A program made the position numbers and the translations under genes. From the NCBI GenBank assembly GCA_030017715.1, contig JASEIU010000007.1, positions 1-64,000 on the forward strand: a DNA stretch of 64,000 bases. Reading direction: 5' to 3'. Below the pieces are notes generated by a model. That model saw only the letters and a program-made list of their open reading frames with translations. It was not told the origin of the DNA and ran no database searches. Shown piece after piece: positions 58,929-64,000 of the stretch. The DNA is from Candidatus Saccharicenans sp. (GTDB taxonomy: Bacteria; Acidobacteriota; Aminicenantia; Aminicenantales; Saccharicenantaceae). How positions within the stretch are numbered: position 1 is the first letter of the stretch; every line of letters begins with the position of its first letter.

Positions 58929-58954
58929 GATATATGAACAACCATTCATATATC
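58929..58954. promoter_or_regulatory. 10-bp perfect inverted repeat before the FucI-type gene
   Basis: GATATATGAA (58929-58938) and TTCATATATC (58945-58954) flank a 6-bp spacer and end 22 bp before ATG 58977, just ahead of AAAGGAGG. The symmetry and half-site spacing suit a GntR, LacI or DeoR-type repressor that responds to the isomerase's sugar. Confidence 0.5.
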
Positions 58955-58976
58955 CGGCAAACTGAAAGGAGGAGCC

Positions 58977-60722
58977 ATGCCCTTCATCGGTAAAAGAAAT
59001 CCTGGCCATCCCACCCTGGGGGTTTTTGTGCCCTGCGACCCCAGGATTGACCAGGCATCCAGAACCCGGGCTTTTAACATCGGCCGGATGACGGCCGGAC
59101 TGCTGGCCCGTCGGCTGCGTCTTCCCGACGGCAGCGGGCCGAACATTTTTTACTGCTCCCATCTGGTCGATTCGGAAAGCACGGCTGATTCGGCCGCCGG
59201 AGAGATGAAGGAAGCCGGGGTCGGCGGGATCTTTATCGTGCCCGATACCTGGTTTTTCCCGGGAAAATCGGCTATGGCCCTGACCGCCCATTTCTCACCC
59301 GACACGCCGCTGGCCTGCGTCGGCGGGAATAATGCTCCCAAACCGGGGGTGGTGGGCATAGATGCCCTGGTCGGAGCCTACGCTCAGACCGGCCGCCTAT
59401 GTCAGATGGTCATCGGCAACATGCCCGAAACCGGACTGGAACCTGAGTTTGACGAAAAGACGGCTGAAAATATAGTCGACCTGGGATATGCCATGCTGAC
59501 CAGGGTGGCCCTGCGGGGTCGGAGGTTTGTGGCCATCGATACCGATTCCATGCAGATGGAGACCGCTCTCAATCACGTCCATGCCGCCAGAAAATTTTTC
59601 GGTCTTGAATCCACCCGGGAATCGATGAAGCTCTTTGCCGATATGCTTCAGAAGAAGGGCGGTTATGACCCCGAAGAGCTCAAAGCCCTCAGGGACTGGG
59701 TGGTGAACGTCAAATTCAAAAACCGGATTTTCACCAACACCGAAGAAATCATCAAGTCCAGAAAAAACCTTCTCACCGGGCTGGACAGAATCAAGCCCCA
59801 GACTCTGTCGGCAGAGGACCGAAAAAAACTGGATGAAGGCCTGGCCCTTTACCTGATCATCAGGAATTACCTCCGGGAGGTCAACGCCGTCGGCGGGGGC
59901 TGGACCAGCCAGCTGGCCTGGGGTTCCGACCGGCGCGGAATTCCCATGACCACAGCCGACATTGCCGAATCGCTGTTTAACTCCACCGAAGACCATACCG
60001 GCCAAAAACCGGTCATTCCTTTTGCCACCGAAAACGACATTCAGGCCCTGCTGACCATGATCTGTTATTGCTATCTCAGCGGCGGCCGGCCGACGCTGTT
60101 CATGGATTTCCGAAAGGTCTACGAGCCCTGGGAAATCAGGAAAAAGGCCCGGGAGCTGAAGATAGACCTGACCCGGTTCGAGAACGAAGGCTGGATGCAG
60201 CGGGGCTTTATAGACGGCAACAATTCCGGGTCGGCTTCGCTCGATTACGCCGGCGAGGCTTTTCTGTTCAAGGCGATTGAATATTATTTCCCGGGGCTGG
60301 GGTTTTCGCTCAGCTATCTTTCACCGGCAGGAATAAGAGGACTGGCCGGACGCCTGGCCTATTCCGAACTTAGCGGCCTGTTCACCATGGTTCAGGGCGA
60401 AGCCGAAAGCGTCTCTCTGCCCCCGCTGCTGGCCGAAGAAGTCTGCCGGGCTTCCGATTATTCCTGGCCCCATACCTTCTTGACCTACGACCATCTGCCG
60501 GCCAGCCTGGTAAAAATGGGCATGCCGGCAAATCATTTCCACCTGGTGACCGGGCTCAATCGCCGCCGCTGGCAGTATTTCTCCGATTATGCCTGCGTCC
60601 TGAATTATCGCTGGGAGAACCAGCCGGAGTACGATGAAAATTTCGACCGGCCGCTGCCCATGCTGTACCGGCTGAACGGCGGGGAAGTTCAGGCCAAGCT
60701 GCTTGAGGCGCGGCGCGCCTAG
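58977..60722 (+). CDS. fucI: L-fucose/D-arabinose isomerase family protein
   Basis: A 581-aa cytoplasmic aldose-ketose isomerase, near the 591 aa of E. coli FucI. Alignable motifs are DTDSMQMETALNH with a possible counterpart in FucI, IPFATENDIQALLTM (catalytic Glu near 349), LFMDFRKVYEPWE (catalytic Asp near 377), FIDGNNSGSASLD and NHFHLVTGLNRR (metal-binding His near 522). Identity to FucI is clearly low, so the sugar may be L-fucose, D-arabinose or another 6-deoxy sugar. The start has a strong ribosome site (AAAGGAGG). No fucK or aldolase is adjacent. A perfect inverted repeat at 58929-58954 suggests sugar-responsive repression. Confidence 0.78.
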   Translation: MPFIGKRNPGHPTLGVFVPCDPRIDQASRTRAFNIGRMTAGLLARRLRLPDGSGPNIFYCSHLVDSESTADSAAGEMKEAGVGGIFIVPDTWFFPGKSAMALTAHFSPDTPLACVGGNNAPKPGVVGIDALVGAYAQTGRLCQMVIGNMPETGLEPEFDEKTAENIVDLGYAMLTRVALRGRRFVAIDTDSMQMETALNHVHAARKFFGLESTRESMKLFADMLQKKGGYDPEELKALRDWVVNVKFKNRIFTNTEEIIKSRKNLLTGLDRIKPQTLSAEDRKKLDEGLALYLIIRNYLREVNAVGGGWTSQLAWGSDRRGIPMTTADIAESLFNSTEDHTGQKPVIPFATENDIQALLTMICYCYLSGGRPTLFMDFRKVYEPWEIRKKARELKIDLTRFENEGWMQRGFIDGNNSGSASLDYAGEAFLFKAIEYYFPGLGFSLSYLSPAGIRGLAGRLAYSELSGLFTMVQGEAESVSLPPLLAEEVCRASDYSWPHTFLTYDHLPASLVKMGMPANHFHLVTGLNRRRWQYFSDYACVLNYRWENQPEYDENFDRPLPMLYRLNGGEVQAKLLEARRA

Positions 60723-60771
60723 AGTCGACTGGCAGCCGGCTCGTACGTTCAGTGAAATTATTTTATATATA

Positions 60772-61226
60772 GGGCATCCGGACTGTCTTCATGCTCAGGG
60801 GAACCAGTCCCGTCGGTTCCCTCCGCTTAAGATAGCGTGGCCCCCCTCCGCTATGTGAGCCTGAAGACAGTCCGGACGCCCAATTAGACAGTGGAATTGA
60901 CATCAGTTATTTATTCAAGTTGACATCAAACTGCGATAGAAGGTCGGCATCCTGATTGACTTCATGCTCAGGGGAACCAGTCCCGTCGGTTCCCCCCGCT
61001 TAAGATAGCGTGGCCCCCCTCCGCTATGTGAGCCTGAAGACAGTCCGGATGCCCAATTAGACAGTGGAATTGACATCAGTTATTTATTCAAGTTGACATC
61101 AAACTGCGATAGAAGGTCGGCATCCTGATTGACTTCATGCTCAGGGGAACCAGTCCCGTCGGTTCCCCCCGCTTAAGATAGCGTGGCCCCCCTCCGCTAT
61201 GTGAGCCTGAAGACAGTCCGGAGGCC
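60772..61226 (+). repeat. 173-bp structured tandem repeat, about 2.6 copies
   Basis: The unit repeats exactly every 173 bp: TTCATGCTCAGGGGAACC begins at 60788, 60961 and 61134, and copies are almost identical. In copy 1 a 20-base arm (60772-60791) pairs with 60862-60881 with one mismatch (P1). Inside lie GCTCA/TGAGC (60793-60797 with 60856-60860), GGGAACC/GGTTCCC (60799-60805 with 60815-60821) and ATAGCG/CGCTAT (60832-60837 with 60849-60854), forming a three-way junction on a long stem. Copies 2 and 3 share a more degenerate left P1 arm. The 70-bp linker carries TTGACATCA twice. The array ends in the third copy's right arm. It contains no reading frame of note. From 61227 to 61508 nothing was recognised. 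Confidence 0.85.
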
Positions 61227-61508
61227 ATAATTGCAGTCAGAATTGGGTTTTTTTCTTGTGCAATTCGGGCAGCTTGTGTTTTTCTAAGGCCAAGTCTGAT
61301 GGCTTCGGCCTCTTAGGTAATTGTGTGTTTGGGGCTTACTGATTGCAGCGACGGCTCAGGGCTCCCTCTTCTCGGCCAGGGGCCATCGACCGGGGGCGAC
61401 GGTTCCCGTTTTTGCCCCTCCTGGCCGGCCTGTAATTAAGCTGGTTGAGCTTTTCTGAAGAGCGAGCGGGCATCCGGGAAAATCTTAAAGTTTAGCCCAA
61501 TGGCCTGA

Positions 61509-61537
61509 TTGACAGGAAAACGCTTATCTGGTATTTT
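61509..61537 (+). promoter_or_regulatory. Promoter of the tRNA-Glu gene
   Basis: TTGACA (61509-61514), a 17-bp spacer and TATTTT (61532-61537) lie 10 bp before the tRNA. The implied start is near 61544. Confidence 0.7.
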
Positions 61538-61547
61538 TTAGCCTTGC

Positions 61548-61620
61548 GGCGCTATCGTCTAGAGGCCTAGGACGGGTGGTTCTCAGCCATCAAACCGGGG
61601 TTCGAATCCCCGTAGCGCTG
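61548..61620 (+). tRNA. tRNA-Glu (anticodon CTC)
   Basis: A 73-base cloverleaf. The acceptor arm GGCGCTA (61548-61554) pairs with TAGCGCT (61613-61619), with one G-U at the end. The D-arm TCGTCTAGAGGCCTAGGAC is nearly the same as in E. coli tRNA-Glu. The anticodon arm GGTGG-TTCTCAG-CCATC gives CTC. The T-arm is CGGGG-TTCGAAT-CCCCG. The 3' CCA is not encoded. The end of a convergent gene lies 6 bp away. Confidence 0.95.
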
Positions 61621-61626
61621 CTCTTC

Positions 61627-62271
61627 TTATTTGTGGGGCAGTCCTTCCAGCCTGGCTTTGTAGGCATCCTCGTCCACAATTCCGAAGGTCAGGTCCTTGT
61701 TCAGGTTTTCCAGGGCCTGCACGTACTGGTTATTCTGATAGGTGGCCGGATTCAGTCTCCAGGTGTTCGGCGGGGAGAAGGTAAAAATGTAATAGACAAA
61801 ATATCTGTCGTAAGGGTATACCCAGACTTCGGCCGTGTTGGCCTGGATGTCTTCGTTGGTCCGGTCGCCCATTTCCCGGCTGCCGGTGGCTCCCGAGGTT
61901 TGTTGGACGGTTGTCGCCCAGTCGGTGTTCTGCCGGTAATCTATGGAAGCCGGCGGACCGTTCAGCAGGTAAATCCGGGCCCGGTCGGTGTTCCAGGGCT
62001 GGGAGCGATTTTCGGTCTTGTAAACCCGCTCGATGTAAGCAATGCGGGTGTCGAATTGCTCTTTGGCCACCGCCTGACGGGCTTCCCAGAACAGGGTCTG
62101 GAATTGGCTCCGTCCCTCAGGAGTTAATTTCTTGTAGGCTTCTCTTTCAAAATCCTGCATGATGAAATAATGCTTGGCGTACCAGGAATCCCTTGAGGGC
62201 AGCATCCCGACACCGCAAGCGGTCGACAGGATAAAAACCACCACCAGTAAGAGCGAAATTTTCTTAGACAT
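61627..62271 (-). CDS. Small GWxTD-domain lipoprotein
   Basis: A 214-aa lipoprotein. The frame opens at 62307, but AAGGAG is placed for ATG 62271, which gives a clean signal peptide and lipobox (LLLVVVFILSTACG, Cys near 19). The mature part is a lone GWxTD domain: YFIMQDFEREAYKKLTPEGR, FWEARQAVAKEQFDTRIAYI, then SQPWNTDRARIYLLNGPPAS, where PWNTD replaces GWxTD, and AEVWVYPYDRYFVYYIFTF. It is the compact version of the long protein at 44323-46383 and lacks TPRs. The function of the family is unknown. The gene converges on tRNA-Glu. Confidence 0.83.
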   Translation of the reverse strand: MSKKISLLLVVVFILSTACGVGMLPSRDSWYAKHYFIMQDFEREAYKKLTPEGRSQFQTLFWEARQAVAKEQFDTRIAYIERVYKTENRSQPWNTDRARIYLLNGPPASIDYRQNTDWATTVQQTSGATGSREMGDRTNEDIQANTAEVWVYPYDRYFVYYIFTFSPPNTWRLNPATYQNNQYVQALENLNKDLTFGIVDEDAYKARLEGLPHK

Positions 62272-62503
62272 CGATTTGCTCCTTTTTCCCTGTTCATAAG
62301 TTAACACCCGGGGAAATTAAAGTCAAATTGAAAGGGAGATAACCTGCCCGTTTCTGTGACTGGCGGGATTGAGTCCTGGGGCGTCAGACGAATCATCATC
62401 TTCTATGCTCACTTTATATCCTTTCCGGCCCCAGGCTTCGGGCCGGAGGAGATTTAAGACCTGTCGGCTCCGGCCATCATGAACTTAAATCCGTCAAGGA
62501 GAG

Positions 62504-63640
62504 ATGTCTTCTCTGAAGAGAAGCTCTTCCTGCTTTTTGCTTGCCCGGTCATTATTTGTTAAAATATTTCCAGCCGGCATGAAATTAAAAAGGGTTCTCC
62601 TCATTCCTGGATTGGCAGCTGTCCTGGCTTCAGGCCTGGTTCTTTTTTCCGGCTCGAGCCGTCTGAGCCGGCTTCAAAACGTGAGGGAATTTCAAAAAGG
62701 AGTGGCCTTTACCGGCTATTCCCGCGACGCCTATAATGGCTGGCAGGCCGAAGTTTCCCTGCAGAATCTGAAAAAAACCAATGCTCAATGGATCAGTCTC
62801 CTGGTAACCGCCTATCAGGACAACGTATTTTCAACCACCATCGATTATAACAGTGCCTGCACTCCGAACGACGACTCGGTGGTGGGCCTGATCAATTATG
62901 CCCATCAGCTGGGCTTAAAGGTTATGCTCAAGCCTCACGTGGACTTGCTGAACGACCCCAATCACTGGCGCGGTCAAATTGGCCTGTATTTCAACGAAGC
63001 CGCCTGGCAGCAGTGGCTGAGTTCTTACCGTCAATTCATTCTCCACTATGCCCAGATAGCCGCGGCCACCGGGGCCGAACAGTTCTGCGTCGGTTGCGAG
63101 CTTGACGGCACCGTCGCCCGGTCTCAGGACTGGCGGCAAATAATCGCCGCCATCAGGCAGGTTTACCCGGGCACTCTGGTCTATGCCGATGACCAGGTGG
63201 AAAGCAAACCCGAGGCCGTTACTTTCTGGGATGCCCTGGATTTGATCGGTCAGGATCTTTACCCGACTCTAACTTCCAAAATCAGTCCTTCGGTTTCCGA
63301 CCTGTGCTATGGCTGGGCCAGGTTGCTGGTCAAGATCAAAGCCCTGGCTGAAAAGTGGGGAAAACCGGTGCTGATTACCGAAATCGGGTACCGAAGCGTC
63401 CAGGGGGCGGCCCAGAATCCCTGGGATTGGCAGAAAGAAGGCCCGGTGGACCTGGTGGTCCAGCGCAAGTGTTATGAAGCCGCTCTGCGGATGGTGGCCG
63501 GTCGACCCTACCTGGCCGGCATGTACTGGTGGCAATGGTTCCCGGATTTGAGCCTTGGCGGTCCGGCTGACACCAGCTATTCGCCCTACGGCAAGCCGGC
63601 GGAAAGAGTTCTCCGGCTGCGTTTCCGGCTGCCGATGTAG
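62504..63640 (+). CDS. GH113-like exported glycosidase
   Basis: Up to 378 aa. AAGGAGAG sits just before ATG 62504. An alternative ATG at 62579 gives a cleaner signal peptide (LKRVLLIPGLAAVLASGLVL) but has no ribosome site, so the longer start is kept with doubt. The TIM barrel begins at FQKGVAFTGYSRDAYNGWQ and continues with LGLKVMLKPHVDLLNDPNHW, AEQFCVGCELDGTVARSQ (acid/base Glu) and KPVLITEIGYRSVQGA (nucleophile Glu), ending in AGMYWWQWFPDLSLGGPAD. These match GH113/DUF-type beta-mannanases and relatives in clan GH-A. A beta-mannan or glucomannan substrate is the best guess, not proven. Confidence 0.75.
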   Translation: MSSLKRSSSCFLLARSLFVKIFPAGMKLKRVLLIPGLAAVLASGLVLFSGSSRLSRLQNVREFQKGVAFTGYSRDAYNGWQAEVSLQNLKKTNAQWISLLVTAYQDNVFSTTIDYNSACTPNDDSVVGLINYAHQLGLKVMLKPHVDLLNDPNHWRGQIGLYFNEAAWQQWLSSYRQFILHYAQIAAATGAEQFCVGCELDGTVARSQDWRQIIAAIRQVYPGTLVYADDQVESKPEAVTFWDALDLIGQDLYPTLTSKISPSVSDLCYGWARLLVKIKALAEKWGKPVLITEIGYRSVQGAAQNPWDWQKEGPVDLVVQRKCYEAALRMVAGRPYLAGMYWWQWFPDLSLGGPADTSYSPYGKPAERVLRLRFRLPM

Positions 63641-63702
63641 ACCGAAGGTTAATCAGTCCGACCGATTTTCCGGGCTTGATCGCTTCAGGGCCGGATAATA
63701 TT

Positions 63703-63729
63703 TTGACAAGCTGAAGGCAAACTGATAAT
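63703..63729 (+). promoter_or_regulatory. Possible galK promoter
   Basis: TTGACA (63703-63708) is followed after 15 bp by GATAAT (63724-63729), about 47 bp before the galK start. The spacer is short, so strength is uncertain. Confidence 0.4.
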
Positions 63730-63776
63730 TCTATTTCTCTGTCGTTGAAATTGATATTTTTATTCAGGCGGTCATC

Positions 63777-64000
63777 ATGGAAAAATTGATCGAGGCTGTA
63801 AAAAAGAGTTTCGAGAAAAAATTCAGCCGACAACCGCTGCTGCTGGCTTCGCCCGGAAGAATCAACCTGATCGGCGAGCATACCGACTACAACGAGGGGT
63901 TTGTTCTGCCTGGGGCCACCGACCGGGCAGTCATCTTTGCCGTTGCTCCCCGCGAGGACCGGCGCTGCCGTTTTTATGCCCTGGACTTTGACCAGGATTA
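63777..64000 (+). CDS. galK: Galactokinase, N-terminal part (runs off the window)
   Basis: The first 74 codons of a GHMP-family kinase. After a helical lead ([16 protein letters not shown]) comes [20 protein letters not shown], the galactokinase signature with substrate-binding Glu-His-Thr-Asp, and [17 protein letters not shown] follows as in GalK. The ATP loop and the rest lie beyond base 64000. The product phosphorylates galactose at C1 in the Leloir pathway. It would use galactose released by the exported GH42-like enzyme. No strong Shine-Dalgarno precedes ATG 63777. Confidence 0.9.
   Translation, partial: MEKLIEAVKKSFEKKFSRQPLLLASPGRINLIGEHTDYNEGFVLPGATDRAVIFAVAPREDRRCRFYALDFDQD

Noticed and set aside
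60772..61226. CRISPR array or integron cassette array
   Set aside because: Units are 173 bp and identical throughout, linkers included, with no variable spacers, no cas or integrase gene and no cassette frames.

Overview
The window looks like chromosomal DNA from a Gram-negative, saccharolytic, probably anaerobic bacterium. Evidence is a long TonB-dependent receptor with a carboxypeptidase-regulatory N-terminal domain but no SusD partner, a TonB-like protein, two GWxTD-domain proteins, several exported or lipoprotein 6-bladed beta-propellers, a sulfatase-fold/TPR protein, and many secreted glycosidases. This mix fits Acidobacteriota-like lineages, especially Candidatus Aminicenantes (OP8). 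That placement is inference from gene content; no rRNA is present.

Layout. (1) 1-4590: the 3' end of a sodium/sugar symporter gene interrupted by an in-frame TGA, a PfkB sugar kinase, an iron alcohol dehydrogenase and a secreted LamG-domain protein. (2) 4591-11100: a visibly AT-richer accessory island, nearly all on the minus strand. It holds a tight five-gene operon (two exported microproteins with a CxC-x(7-8)-CxC tail, two beta-propellers, a membrane-anchored CPPC thioredoxin-like protein), a decayed IS1380-type transposase, an AraC-type regulator and a third propeller lipoprotein. One propeller gene carries a GC-rich in-frame palindromic insertion. (3) 11100-13170: a decayed AraC scrap abutting a gene that seems to have lost its 5' half, then a TonB-like gene. 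(4) 13435-17706: a fructose-type PTS (EIIC, EIIB, and an HPr-EI-EIIA fusion) behind a good promoter. (5) 17736-24459: a serine hydrolase, a DUF4097 lipoprotein, a SYLF protein, an AEC transporter and a Tat-exported aldo/keto reductase with ferredoxin motifs. (6) 24657-37169: an apparent amino-sugar/glycan catabolic block (GH18, GH42-like, ROK kinase, SIS protein, MFS transporter, ChbG-like deacetylase, NagA, GH116). (7) 37474-46383: sulfatase-fold/TPR, TPR, TonB receptor and GWxTD/TPR genes. (8) 46648-57518, minus strand: GH2 exo-glucosaminidase-like, GH38-like, two tandem phosphohexomutases (the second lacking its catalytic serine) and an M20 amidohydrolase. (9) 57637-64000: GMP synthase PPase subunit, FucI-type isomerase, a 173-bp highly structured tandem repeat, tRNA-Glu, a small GWxTD lipoprotein, a GH113-like glycosidase and the start of galK.

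Working together: outer-membrane uptake (TonB receptor), exported glycosidases (GH18, GH42, GH116, GH2, GH38, GH113-like) and cytoplasmic sugar processing (ROK, NagA, FucI, GalK, PfkB, PTS) give a broad capacity for host or biomass glycans and amino sugars. The most novel-looking items are the microprotein/propeller/thioredoxin operon, the 173-bp repeats, the in-frame palindromic element and the phosphomutase pseudoenzyme.
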